Source: Macrothele yani (taxonomy: Eukaryota > Arthropoda > Arachnida > Araneae > Macrothelidae). From it: a stretch of DNA of 64,000 nt. The stretch lies in assembly GCA_039090855.1 (NCBI GenBank), contig CM077034.1:230767005-230831004 (forward strand), written 5' to 3'. A program made the translations under genes and the position numbers. Positions within the stretch are counted from its first letter, which is position 1. Every line of letters begins with the position of its first letter. The notes under the pieces were generated by a model, which worked only from the letters and a program-made list of their open reading frames with translations, was not told the DNA's origin and made no database searches. Of the stretch, positions 23,361 to 33,356 are shown one piece after another.

Positions 23361-23481
23361 GAAGATGTACAGGATTCTAGAGGTAATTCATGTGAAAACT
23401 TTCACATATCTGGGTCCATACTGCGTTGGAGTAGCCACGGGGTACTTCATTCTGCGATCAGGAAAAATCACAATGAAGACC
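23361..23481 (+). CDS. exon of NRF-6-like membrane acyltransferase gene (first exon in window)
   Basis: The exon lies between acceptor TTTCGTCCATAG and donor ACC|GTAAGAATC, 121 bp, reading KMYRILEVI then TYLGPYCVGVATGYFI. The GPYCVGVATGY stretch matches the conserved R-x-G-P-Y-x-V-G-x-x-x-G-Y transmembrane motif of the acyltransferase-3 / NRF-6 (nose resistant to fluoxetine) family, polytopic membrane proteins thought to transfer acyl groups. The first base completes a codon from an upstream exon. The last codon is complete, so the downstream intron is phase 0, matching the exon at 29314. No further upstream exon is recognisable in 1-23360. The intron before this exon contains or follows the satellites. 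Confidence 0.8.
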
Positions 23482-23615
23482 GTAAGAATCGCATATTTTT
23501 CATACAAAAGCAATTGTTCTCAGTAAAGTCATGTCTTTTAAATCGCTCTTAAACCTCTTTTCCAATATTTATTTTATAACCACAATCTACCGTTGTTCAT
23601 GTTAAACATTTCCAT

Positions 23616-24343
23616 GCCATCCCGGTGGCGCAGTGGTCTAAGCGATGGCCTCTGATCATTCGTCTGAACGGGGTCCGGGTTCGAATCCCGGTCAGGCATG
23701 GATGTTGTGTTTGTCTTACGACACTGGCTCTTTCCCTTCTCCGGAACCAGTGACCCTAAATTAGGGACGGGCGACTGCTTATAGCCCATTGAGTTGCTCA
23801 CGGTGGTCGTTAAACCCCCAAATAAAAAAAAAAAAGAGCTCATTCGTAACGTGAACTTGATGAAAGCACAGAGTCGCCCCGGTGGCGCAGTGGTCTAAGC
23901 GATGGCCTCTGATCATTCGTCTGAACGGGGTTCGGGTTCGAATCCCGGTGAGGCATGGATGTTGTGTTTGTCTTACGACACTGGCTCTTTCCCTTCTCTG
24001 GAACCAGTGACCCTAAATTAGGGACGGGCGACTGCTTATAGCCCATTGAGTTGCTCACGGTGGTCGTTAAACCCCCAAATAAAAAAAAAAAAAAGAGCTC
24101 ATCCGCAACGTGAACTTGATGAAAGCACAGAGTCACCCCGGTGGCGCAGTGGTCTAAGCGATGGCCTCTGATCATTCGTCTGAACGGGGTTCGGGTTCGA
24201 ATCCCGGTGTGGCATGGATGTTGTGTTTGTCTTACGACACTGGCTCTTTCCCTTCTCTGGAACCAGTGACCCTAAATTAGGGACGGGCGACTGCTTATAG
24301 CCCATTGACTTGCTCACGGTGGTCGTTACACTTCCAATAAAAA
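23616..24343 (+). mobile_element. SINE family 1, trimer with one pair of target duplications
   Basis: Three SINE copies lie head to tail at about 257-259 bp spacing. Each has a tRNA-like head (A box TGGCGCAGTGG, B box GGTTCGAATCC), a body (CTTACGACACTGGCTC to GGGACGGGCGACTGC), and a 3' end GCTCACGGTGGTCGTTAAAC followed by A-rich sequence. Between copies is a ~40-bp spacer, GAGCTCATTCGTAACGTGAA then CTTGATGAAAGCACAGAGTC. The 12-bp sequence AAACATTTCCAT is present just before the first copy (23604-23615) and just after the last A tail (24344-24355). Only one target duplication therefore flanks the whole trimer. Confidence 0.88.
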
Positions 24344-24416
24344 AAACATTTCCATTCTTTAGCTCACGTCCTAACCGCTAACTAAGACAATGGAGGCACA
24401 TAAATCCCTATATTGA

Positions 24417-24504
24417 TGTGGTAAGAAAGCAGTATTTTTAATTCGCCGAGCCACCCGTTGGTAGGCCAAGTCTCGGCGAATTAAAATACTCTTTCTTACC
24501 ACAA
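24417..24504. repeat. fold-back hairpin, about 37-bp arms
   Basis: TGTGGTAAGAAAGCAGTATT through CGCCGAG (left arm) is reverse-complemented by CTCGGCGAATTAAAATACTC and TTTCTTACCACA, around a 13-nt loop. Sequence 24356-24416 and 24505-24529 carries nothing recognisable. Confidence 0.8.
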
Positions 24505-24529
24505 CCTACGTCTGGAAAGTTACAGGATT

Positions 24530-25553
24530 GACAGCATAACTAACGAACAGTAGTGGGATAACAATATCACGTGTCGCAGCAGTTCTTGGCCAATCAGAGA
24601 ACAGCTGGAAACAGGTTTACACCGTTGTATCAGAATAATACCTACGTAATAATGGGATGACAGCAGCGAGACGGCCTGGCATGGATGCAATGAGGCCCTG
24701 GAAGGTTTCCCGAGGCTCACGTGACCATTCGTACTGCAGCAGAGAATGGAGGTCCCGGAGATGACGTGGTTGCGGGTCGGCAATCCGAACCTGTTGATCC
24801 AAATAGTCCCAGAAGTGCTCTATGCGATTGAGGCTGGACGATTTCGCAGTCCAAGGGAGAACGGGCTGTCGTGTTCCTGGACTATTCACACACCCGCTTA
24901 GCGACGTTGCAGGACGCATTGTCCTGTTAGTAGACACAATCACCACCAGGGTAAGCGTCCAACATGAAGGGATGCATGTAGTCATCGAGGATGGAGAGGT
25001 AGACGATTGGCGTTCAGGCAGCCATCCAGTGGTGTCAGAGATCCCATTTCATACCAGCAAAACATTCCTCAGACATTCACACTGCTATCGTCGGCCTGTC
25101 CTTGACCGACAAGCTTGTCCGGGTTATTGGTTCAGGTGTGTCTAACGCTGCATTCGACACCACCTGTCACTTCCAGTGTGGAGTAGAAACCTCGATTCGT
25201 CCGGAGAAGGCAACCTTTCTCCACTCTTCCACTGTCTAATGACGGTAGTCCTATGTGAACTGCAAGGGTCGTTGGCGATGGACCTAGGTTAACATGGGCG
25301 CCTGGACGCAGCGTCACTTCCGCAGACCTATGCGCAACAGAGTTCGCACTACTGTTCTCCAGGACACGTACCTGGGTGCCACAGCGTTCGTTTGCGTCGT
25401 CAATTACTGCACTGTTGCGTATCGATTGCATTTTACCAGTCGACGGAAGCGGCATTTTCCTCTAGGCTCCACAGTTATGCTGTCGAAAGATACTGGGTGT
25501 GTCATTCCTGGTACACCCTTATCACAGCATCTCGCGAACAGCCCACGAAGTTT
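24530..25553 (-). pseudogene. Tc1 transposase pseudogene (family H), body of the element whose 5' end is the 147-bp array
   Basis: On the minus strand, starting in the last array unit near 25640, the N-terminus reads [18 protein letters not shown] then FVGCSRDAVIRVYQE (helix-turn-helix), then a stop. Further in, shifted frames give ERCGTQVRVLENSSANSVAH (second DNA-binding part, about 25400). Near 24870 there is LNRIEHFWDYLDQQV, the Glu-bearing NP(I)E(H)xW motif of Tc1 transposases, ending IASMPGRLAAVIP near 24650. Catalytic Asp blocks are eroded. No inverted repeat was identified at the left end. Confidence 0.75.
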
Positions 25554-28272
25554 GCTCTTTCTGAGATGCTTCCACATTTGGCGAGGTAGCCGATGTTCAC
25601 TCCAATTTGAACGTCCGTCAGATCACTACCTCTGCCCATTGTGCTCACGTGACGCACCTGGGCGAGTACACTGTTATTCCGGGGGTTGGTCGTATTACTC
25701 TGCTCTTTCTGAGATGCTTCCACCCTTGGCGTGGTAGCCGATATTCATTCCAATTTGAACGTCCGTCAAATCAGTACCTCTGCCCATTGTGCTCACGTGA
25801 CGCGCCTGGGCGAGTACACTGTGATTCCGGGGTGGTCGTATTATTCTGCCCTTTCTGAGATGCTTCCACCCTTGGCGTCGTAGCCGATGTTCATTCCAAT
25901 TTGAACGACCGTCAAATCAGTACCTCTGCCCATTGTGCTCACGTGACGCGCCTGGGCGAGTACACTGTGATTCCGGGGGTGGTCGTATTATTCTGCCCTT
26001 TCTGAGATGCTTCCACCTTTGGCGTGGTAGCCGATGTTCATTCCAATTTGAACGTCCGTCAAATCACTACCTCTGCCCATCGTGCTCAGGTGACGCACCT
26101 GGGCGAGTACACTGTGATTCCGGGGGTGGTCGTATTATTCTGCCCTTTCTGAGATGCTTCCACCCTTGGCGTGGTAGCCGATGTTCATTCCAATTTGAAC
26201 GTCCGTCAAATCACTACCTCTGCCCATCGTGCTCAGGTGACGCACCTGGGCGAGTACACTGTGATTCCGGGGGTGGTCGTATTATTCTGCCCTTTCTGAG
26301 ATGCTTCCACCCTTGGCGTGGTAGCCGATGTTCATTCCAATTTGAACGTCCGTCAAATCACTACCTCTGCCCATCGTGCTCACGTGACGCGCCTGGGCGA
26401 GTACACTGTGATTCCGGGGGTGGTCGTATTATTCTGCCCTTTCTGAGATGCTTCCACCCTTGGCGTGGTAGCCGATGTTCATTCCAATTTGAACGTCCGT
26501 CAAATCACTACCTCTGCCCATCGTGCTCACGTGACGCGCCTGGGCGAGTACACTGTGATTCCGGGGTGGTCGTATTATTCTGCCCTTTCTGAGATGCTTC
26601 CACCCTTGGCGTGGTAGCCGATGTTCATTGCAATTTGAACGTCCGTCAAATCACTACCTCTGCCCATCGTGCTCACGTGACGCGCCTGGGCGAGTACACT
26701 GTGATTCCGGGGGTGGTCGTATTATTCTGCCCTTTCTGAGATGCTTCCACCCTTGGCGTGGTAGCCGATGTTCATTCCAATTTGAACGTCCGTCAAATCA
26801 CTACCTCTGCCCATCGTGCTCAGGTGACGCACCTGGGCGAGTACACTGTGATTCCGGGGGTGGTCGTATTATTCTGCCCTTTCTGAGATGCTTCCACCCT
26901 TGGCGTGGTAGCCGATGTTCATTCCAATTTGAACGTCCGTCAAATCACTACCTCTGCCCATCGTGCTCAGGTGACGCACCTGGGCGAGTACACTGTGATT
27001 CCGGGGGTGGTCGTATTATTCTGCCCTTTCTGAGATGCTTCCACCCTTGGCGTGGTAGCCGATGTTCATTCCAATTTGAACGTCCGTCAAATCACTACCT
27101 CTGCCCATCGTGCTCAGGTGACGCACCTGGGCGAGTACACTGTGATTCCGGGGGTGGTCGTATTATTCTGCCCTTTCTGAGATGCTTCCACCCTTGGCGT
27201 GGTAGCCGATGTTCATTCCAATTTGAACGTCCGTCAAATCACTACCTCTGCCCATCGTGCTCAGGTGACGCACCTGGGCGAGTACACTGTGATTCCGGGG
27301 GTGGTCGTATTATTCTGCCCTTTCTGAGATGCTTCCACCCTTGGCGTGGTAGCCGATGTTCATTCCAATTTGAACGTCCGTCAAATCACTACCTCTGCCC
27401 ATCGTGCTCACGTGACGCGCCTGGGCGAGTACACTGTGATTCCGGGGGTGGTCGTATTATTCTGCCCTTTCTGAGATGCTTCCACCCTTGGCGTGGTAGC
27501 CGATGTTCATTCCAATTTGAACGTCCGTCAAATCACTACCTCTGCCCATCGTGCTCACGTGACGCGCCTGGGCGAGTACACTGTGATTCCGGGGGTGGTC
27601 GTATTATTCTGCCCTTTCTGAGATGCTTCCACCCTTGGCGTGGTAGCCGATGTTCATTCCAATTTGAACGTCCGTCAAATCACTACCTCTGCCCATCGTG
27701 CTCACGTGACGCGCCTGGGCGAGTACACTGTGATTCCGGGGGTGGTCGTATTATTCTGCCCTTTCTGAGATGCTTCCACCCTTGGCGTGGTAGCCGATGT
27801 TCATTCCAATTTGAACGTCCGTCAAATCACTACCTCTGCCCATCGTGCTCACGTGACGCGCCTGGGCGAGTACACTGTGATTCCGGGATTGGTCGTATTA
27901 TTCTGCCCTTTCTGAGATGCTTCCACCCTTGGCGTGGTAGCCGATGTTCATTCCAATTTGAACGTCCGTCAAATCAGTACCTCTGCCCATTGTGCTCACG
28001 TGACGCGCCTGGGCGAGTACACTGTGATTCCGGGAGTGGTCGTATTATTCTTCCCTTTCTGAGATGCTTCCACCCTTGGCGTGGTAGCCGATGTTCATTC
28101 CAATTTGAACGTCCGTCAAATCACTACCTCTGCCCATCGTGCTCAGGTGACGCGCCTGGGCGAGTACACTGTGATTCCGGTGGTGGTCGTATTATTCTGA
28201 TCTTTCTGAGATGCTTCTACCCTTGGCGTGATAGCCGATGTTCATTCCAATTTGAACGACCGTCAAATCACT
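25553..28272 (-). repeat. 147-bp tandem array of a Tc1 5' end (about 18 copies)
   Basis: The unit is 147 bp (146 where one G is missing, e.g. near 25830 and 26565). On the minus strand each unit contains 5'-flanking sequence, then an ATG and the first 30 codons of a Tc1 transposase, [18 protein letters not shown] to SISERAE, then a stop. Only the last unit, next to the transposase body, continues into the second helix of the DNA-binding domain. A spurious 568-codon frame runs along the opposite strand because the period is a multiple of three. The array ends abruptly at 28272 against a different Tc1 fragment. Units are nearly identical in the middle, which suggests recent expansion. Confidence 0.92.
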
Positions 28273-29017
28273 GCCTCTGCCCATTGTGCTCAAGGGTCCC
28301 GTGCCATACCAGGAGAAACACCCCCATAGCATAATTCCACCGCCGCCGAACTTCACAGTTGGCACAATACATTCTGGCAGGAGGCGTTCTCCAGGCAGAC
28401 GTCAAACCCAGACCCTGCCATCCGAACGGTAGAGGGTGAACCTTGATTCGTCGCTCCAGAAAACCTGTTTCCACTGTTCAACGATCCCCTGTCGACGTTC
28501 TTTGCACCACGTTAGCCGAGCAGCGCTATTGGACTTGGTGATCAAAGGCTTGTGGGTCCATGATAACCGAGCAGATGGGCTTCCTTACGGATGGTATTCA
28601 TCGAAAGAACACTCCCGGATGCCTGTTGAAACTCCTCGCGGATGTGGCCCAACGATTTGGTGCGGTTCTTCCGAATTTCTCTGGCCAGCACCCGTCGGTC
28701 TCTAACTCCCAGTTTTGTGGGTCCGCCGGGTTGGGGTACATTCCGACAGTCACCTCTCATCTTCCACTTGCCAATCACGTAGGCCACTGTCGATTTTGGG
28801 TACTTCAACTCGCTGGATATGTCATCGGCCATTTCTGTGATACCCGACGATTACACCTTTCTCGAAATCAGAGAGCTCCGAACTGCGTGGCATCTTGCAC
28901 GCGACTGGTTGCGTTGTTGTTTCCCACACGATATTTAACGGCGGCGGCCGTGACGTGTACCATGACCGCAGATATCATCGATTGCAGGGGTGTCCAATTA
29001 CTTGTTGGTAGATAGTG
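28272..29017 (-). mobile_element. Tc1 element fragment (family A), 5' half
   Basis: It retains the 5' inverted repeat (CACTATCTACCAACAAGTAA read inward from 29017, TA at 29018-29019) and the N-terminal transposase half on the minus strand. This includes the helix-turn-helix DDISSELKYPKSTVAYVIG and RRVLAREIRKNRTKS, and catalytic [12 protein letters not shown] sequence near 28455. It is cut off at 28272 within the segment encoding [12 protein letters not shown], where the 147-bp array begins. It shares two frame-breaking deletions with the copy at 54249. Flank 29020-29313 is intron sequence with nothing recognisable. Confidence 0.88.
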
Positions 29018-29313
29018 TATATAGCAAATGGAAAACTTGCCCCTTCTACGGTTCCATCCCCCGCTCCCCCGGTCAAAAAGTCCTGAAATAAACACTGGCA
29101 CCAAACACAGGCAGAACCAAGACATGCAAACACGTGACATATCCGCCGCAGCACATGAGTTTATGCAAATATTGCAAAACTTTCGACTCACCTTCTGTAT
29201 AATATTGGATTTTTAGTTATCCTTTTTTTTTTTTTTTAATTTCTTCAAATGTACATATTTTGCAAACTTGAAAGCTTTTGCTGATAAATGACACCATTTT
29301 TCTTTAAATTTAG

Positions 29314-29500
29314 ATTGTCAAGATTATAGGTTGGAGCGTCGCCTGCATTTTTAGCGTATCTACGTTGTATGGCACTCACAAATGGAACATTGGTCAGTTC
29401 CACGGACCGCTGGTTACAGCCGTTTACGCAGCACTTCACAGAACTGTTTTCGTAATAGGGGTAGCATGGGTAGCATTCATATGCGCTTCCGGAAATTCAG
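29314..29500 (+). CDS. exon of NRF-6-like membrane acyltransferase gene (second in window)
   Basis: Acceptor CTTTAAATTTAG, donor TCAG|GTAAGTTG, 187 bp. It opens in phase 0 with IVKIIGWSVACIFSVSTLYG (a transmembrane segment) and continues LVTAVYAALHRTVFVIGVAW then VAFICASGNSG. The block A-L-Y-x-A-L-x-R-x-x-W-x-x-G-x-A-W-x-x-F-x-C-x-x-G-x-G is a strongly conserved part of the NRF-6/acyltransferase-3 family. The last base starts a Gly codon finished by the first two bases of the exon at 44824, so phases agree. AG dinucleotides at 29329 and 29354 are rejected as acceptors because they break the phase. Confidence 0.83.
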
Positions 29501-29625
29501 GTAAGTTGTTACACCTGTCATGTGGTAATGTTGGCAACTACTATACTTTGCAAATTAATTGGGACTAAGTAAAAAAATCACTCTTTTTTCCAAAACTATG
29601 CCTTTATGTCATTCTATGCCTTGAT

Positions 29626-30639
29626 CATCATCATCATCATCATTGTCAACCATTATCAATCCACTGCTGGACGAAGGTCTCCCCAAGTTTCCTCCACAAC
29701 GGTCTGTCTTGTGCCAGTCTCCTCCATGTCACTCCCGCATATTTACGAATTTCATCCACCCATCTCCCATGTGGTCTTTTTCTGGGTCTTTTCCTGTCCC
29801 TTGGAATCCAATCTAAAATTTCGGCTGTGTCTGTCCTTCTGGCAGTATGTCCAGCCCATTGCCATTTCAGGGATTTAACTCTGATCATGATGTCTTCCAC
29901 TCTTGTCATTTTTCGGATCCACAAGTTCCTCTTCTTATCTCTCCTGGTTATACCAAGCATGCACCTCTCCATGCTGCTTTGAGTTGTCTGCAGCCTTTGT
30001 ATGTCTCTTTTAGTTAAGGTCCACGTCTCTGCACCATACGTAAGCACTGGAAGGATGCATTGATCAAACACTTTTCTTTTAAGACATAATGGCATATTGC
30101 TCTTGAAAATTATGCTGTTTCTTCCAAAAGCTCTCCAGGCAAGTTTTGCACGCCGATTAATTTCTTCATCAATGTGACCCTCACTTGATATCTGCTGTCC
30201 AAGATAAACATACGTATCTGTTATCTCCAGTTTTTCTCCATCAATCGATAAATCTTCATTTCTTGTAAAAGCATTGAACATCACTTTTGTCTTCTGAAAG
30301 TTCATTTTTAATCCCACTTCTTTACTCTTGTCAGCAAGTTCCTGGATCATACTCTGCAGCTCTGATGGGGTAGTTGCAAAAATGACTACGTCATCAGCAA
30401 AACGAAGGTGGGTTAGATAATCTCCATTAATCTTTATCCCTTTGTTTTCCCAGTTCAGTGATTGAAAGACATTTTCCAATGTGGCATTAAAGAGCTTCGG
30501 AGATATGGTGTCACCTTGTCTCACTCGCTTTCCAATTTTTATGTGTGTTGTATTTTCAAACAGCCTAATCTTTGCACTTGCATTTTCATAGATGTTATTA
30601 ATAATATTAATGTATGCATCTTCAATACCGCAGGATTTC
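29626..30639 (-). mobile_element. RTE-type LINE, 5'-truncated, with 10-bp target duplication
   Basis: The reverse transcriptase coding region (minus) ends in a TCATCATCATCATCATC-type microsatellite, typical of RTE 3' ends. ATGCCTTGAT is present at 29616-29625 and again at 30640-30649, a precise target-site duplication. A second, 3'-terminal copy occurs at 42066-42835. Confidence 0.92.
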
Positions 30640-30641
30640 AT
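29646..30641 (-). CDS. RTE reverse transcriptase, C-terminal part (331 codons open, 5'-truncated)
   Basis: Reads GKRVRQGDTISPKLFNATLE (RT block with the RQGD-SP motif), then LRFADDVVIFA, the FADD active-site motif of the polymerase palm. NFQKTKVMFN, TYGAETWTLTKRDIQRL and the RTE-clade tail MERCMLGITRRDK, WIRKMTRVEDI and LKWQWAGHTARRTD follow. The fingers and the endonuclease domain are missing through 5' truncation, as usual for LINE copies made by target-primed reverse transcription. The frame stays open to the end, which suggests a young insertion. The first codons of the open frame lie in the flanking target duplication. Confidence 0.9.
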   Translation of the reverse strand: MKSCGIEDAYINIINNIYENASAKIRLFENTTHIKIGKRVRQGDTISPKLFNATLENVFQSLNWENKGIKINGDYLTHLRFADDVVIFATTPSELQSMIQELADKSKEVGLKMNFQKTKVMFNAFTRNEDLSIDGEKLEITDTYVYLGQQISSEGHIDEEINRRAKLAWRAFGRNSIIFKSNMPLCLKRKVFDQCILPVLTYGAETWTLTKRDIQRLQTTQSSMERCMLGITRRDKKRNLWIRKMTRVEDIMIRVKSLKWQWAGHTARRTDTAEILDWIPRDRKRPRKRPHGRWVDEIRKYAGVTWRRLAQDRPLWRKLGETFVQQWIDNG

Positions 30642-30671
30642 GCCTTGATATACACTAATAAATACTTGTAT

Positions 30672-30752
30672 TAGTATGAAGTATGTCCTCTTTTAGCAGA
30701 AATGACCTCTTGAATTGGTTTTGGCATTGACTCCACTAATTGAGTGCACATA
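30672..30752 (-). pseudogene. C-terminal end of the Tc3-like transposase (family F)
   Basis: The minus strand reads CTQLVESMPKPIQEVISAKR then GHTSY and stop. This is the end of the transposase whose main part lies at 33357-34234. Joining the two at the single TA shared by both sides of the inserted Tc1 gives HNYEVKNMCTQLVESMP with no gap. Confidence 0.85.
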
Positions 30753-30759
30753 CACTGAC

Positions 30760-32240
30760 GGAAAGTGAAAAAGAACACCAAGAAGGAGACGTCTGATACC
30801 AACGAAATTTATACATAACGGAATACAGAGGATAACGTGATCAAAACATTATGGCAAAATACAGCTGTATTTGCTGGTAAACTGAAAAATAACATTTCCA
30901 TGTAACATGGTTAGTACGAGGTTGAACCGCCATGAACTGCGTCACACTGTGCAATTCTGGCATGGAGTCTGTCGTACAGATGTTGGATGTAAGTTTGGGG
31001 TATTGAGTTCCAAGCATCCTCAACCTGGACGCCTAAATCGGGGATGGTCGTGGCTGGAAAGTGAAAAAAGAACACCAAGAAGGAGACGTCTGATACCAAC
31101 GAAATTTATACATAACGGAATACAGAGGATAACGTGATCAAAACATTATGGCAAAATACAGCTGTATTTGCTGGTAAACTGAAAAATAACATTTCCATGT
31201 AACATGGTTAGTACGAGGTTGAACCGCCATGAACTGCGTCACACTGTGCAATTCTGGCATGGAGTCTGTCGTACAGATGTTGGATGCAAGTTTGGGGTAT
31301 TGAGTTCCAAGCATCCTCAACCTGGACGCCTAAATCGGGGATGGTCGTGGCTGGAAAGTGAAAAAAGAACACCAAGAAGAAGACGTCTGATACCAACGAA
31401 ATTTATACATAACGGAATACAGAGGATAACGTGATCAAAACATTATGGCAAAATACAGCTGTATTTGCTGGTAAACTGAAAAATAACATTTCCATGTAAC
31501 ATGGTTAGTACGAGGTTGAACCGCCATGAACTGCGTCACACTGTGCAATTCTGGCATGGAGTCTGTCGTACAGATGTTGGATGTAAGTTTGTGGTATTGA
31601 GTTCCAAGCATCGTCAACCTGGACGCCTAAATCGGGGATGGTCGTGGCTAGAAAGTGAAAAAAGAACACCAAGAAGGAGACGTCTGATACCAACGAAATT
31701 TATACATAACGGAATACAGAGGATAACGTGATCAAAACATTATGGCAAAATACAGCTGTATTTGCTGGTAAACTGAAAAATAACATTTCCATGTAACATG
31801 GTTAGTACGAGGTTGAACCGCCATGAACTGCGTCACACTGTGCAATTCTGGCATGGAGTCTGTCGTACAGATGTTGGATGTAAGTTTGTGGTATTGAGTT
31901 CCAAGCATCGTCAACCTGGACGCCTAAATCGGGGATGGTCGTGGCTAGAAAGTGAAAAAAGAACACCAAGAAGGAGACGTCTGATACCAACGAAATTTAT
32001 ACATAACGGAATACAGAGGATAACGTGATCAAAACATTATGGCAAAATACAGCTGTATTTGCTGGTAAACTGAAAAATAACATTTCCATGTAACATGGTT
32101 AGTACGAGGTTGAACCGCCATGAACTGCGTCACACTGTGCAATTCTGGCATGGAGTCTGTCGTACAGATGTTGGATGTAAGTTTGTGGTATTGAGTTCCA
32201 AGCATCGTCAACCTGGACGCCTAAATCGGGGATGGTCGTG
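30760..32240 (-). repeat. 297-bp tandem repeat inside the Tc1 element (5 units)
   Basis: Five units with the same boundaries as the 16-copy satellite at the window start, in opposite orientation. The unit joined to the transposase (ending 32240) supplies the real C-terminus. The others repeat it after the inner terminal repeat. Two neighbouring units share private changes (GTCAACCTGG, GTTTGTGGTATTG) with the coding unit, showing duplication from that side. Confidence 0.92.
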
Positions 32241-33113
32241 GCTGGCCGTGGAGACCGGATAAGTCGTTGTCCCATAAAATCCCACACGTGCTCAATGGGG
32301 GACAAATCCGGTGAACCATGGAAGTTGTCTCACACCCTGAAGTGCATGTTGCGTTGCACGTGCCGTGTGTGGGCGTGCGTTATCTTGCTGGAAAACACCA
32401 CGATGGACCGACCTTACAAATGGCACAACAACGGGCTGAATGATGTTGTTGATGTAGGAGGTGCTGTTTAACGTACCCGGTACAAACACTAGTTGTGTAC
32501 GGGAGTGATAGCTGATCGCGCCCCACACCAGGAGACCAGGTGTAGGCCCTGAGTGTCGCTGGCGGACGCAAGAAGGGTAGAGACGCTCCTCTGTGCGTCT
32601 GCGAACACTCATACGGACATCGGAGGCCCCCAAGCAGAATCTGCTTTCATCGCTGAACACGACAGATCGCCATTGCGTTCTCCAGTGCAGACGTTGGCGA
32701 CACCACTGCAGCCGTTCCTGACGGTGGGCTGGAGTCAGAGGTACACATGCCAGAGACACACGTGCACGTAGTCCTGCATCCAGTAGAAGGTTGCGGATTG
32801 TTCGCACAGTCACCTCAGGTGCAACGGCAGCTCGGATTTGCGTCGCAGTGGATGTTCTGCTTGACAACGCCGCTCTTCTTATGCGTCGATCGGTCCGCTC
32901 ATCAGTCCGTCTGTGACTCCCGGTTCCACGTCTTCTCGTGTGGGAATGTTCCTCGGACCATCTACGCCACCATCGTACCACCACCGATACTTCCCGTCCA
33001 ATTCGCTCCGCAATACGACGATACGACCACCCGGCCTCGCGGAGTCCGACTAGACGACCTCGCTCAAAGTCCGATAACTGCTGAAATCGTACACGTCTTC
33101 CATGTCCAGGCAT
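32099..33113 (-). pseudogene. Tc1 transposase (family D), one frameshift from intact
   Basis: The start is taken at MPGHGRRVRFQQLSDFERG (33113), where Tc1 homology begins. The helix-turn-helix regions are LVGLREAGWSYRRIAERIG and TVRTIRNLLLDAGLR. The catalytic residues are VVFSDESRF (Asp 1) and GVFQQDNARPHTA (Asp 2), and after a frameshift near 32300 SPIEHVWDF (Glu). The shift is caused by a short deletion in the segment that normally reads WPARSPDL. It would give a 273-residue product lacking the catalytic Glu. The C-terminus GGSTSY is encoded by the first 297-bp unit. The copy is otherwise well preserved. Confidence 0.88.
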
Positions 33114-33356
33114 TGCAGCTTCTTCAGGGTCTTCGCACGTGTCCGTACGCCGACGACTGATTACATTCACTTCGCCGTACTCCTTAAATACCACCGACGG
33201 TAATTTGCATATTATGCCGTGCTGTGGCGTAAGCGCTCACCGGTTGGTCCCGAAATTAACATCACACCTACGTAAACTCGACCCCATTAACATATGCAAA
33301 TTTCATGATCGTCCGCCAATTCCTTCTTGGTGTTCTTTTTTCACTTTCCGCCAGTA

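Larger units (their letters stand above)
30753..33356 (-). mobile_element. Tc1 element (family D) with five tandem copies of its 3' end
   Basis: Inverted ends CACTGACGGAAAGTG (left) and, read inward, TACTGGCGGAAAGTG (right) both continue AACACCAAGAAGGA. TA flanks at 30751-30752 and 33357-33358. The element is 2.6 kb rather than the usual ~1.4 kb because the 297-bp 3' part (last ~45 codons, 3' untranslated region and inner terminal repeat) is present five times. It is inserted in the coding region of the Tc3-like transposase. The unit is the same as in the satellite at 1-4716. Confidence 0.93.

Noticed and set aside
26628..28334. A 568-codon open frame on the + strand with a perfect 49-residue repeat
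   Set aside because: It runs antisense through the 147-bp Tc1 5'-end array. The frame stays open only because the period is a multiple of three and the units are alike. It ends in unrelated Tc1 sequence and resembles no protein.
29330..29355. Alternative acceptor sites for the second acyltransferase exon
   Set aside because: AG at 29329 and 29354 would give the wrong phase relative to the donor at 23481. The AG before 29314 keeps the frame and adds a credible membrane segment.
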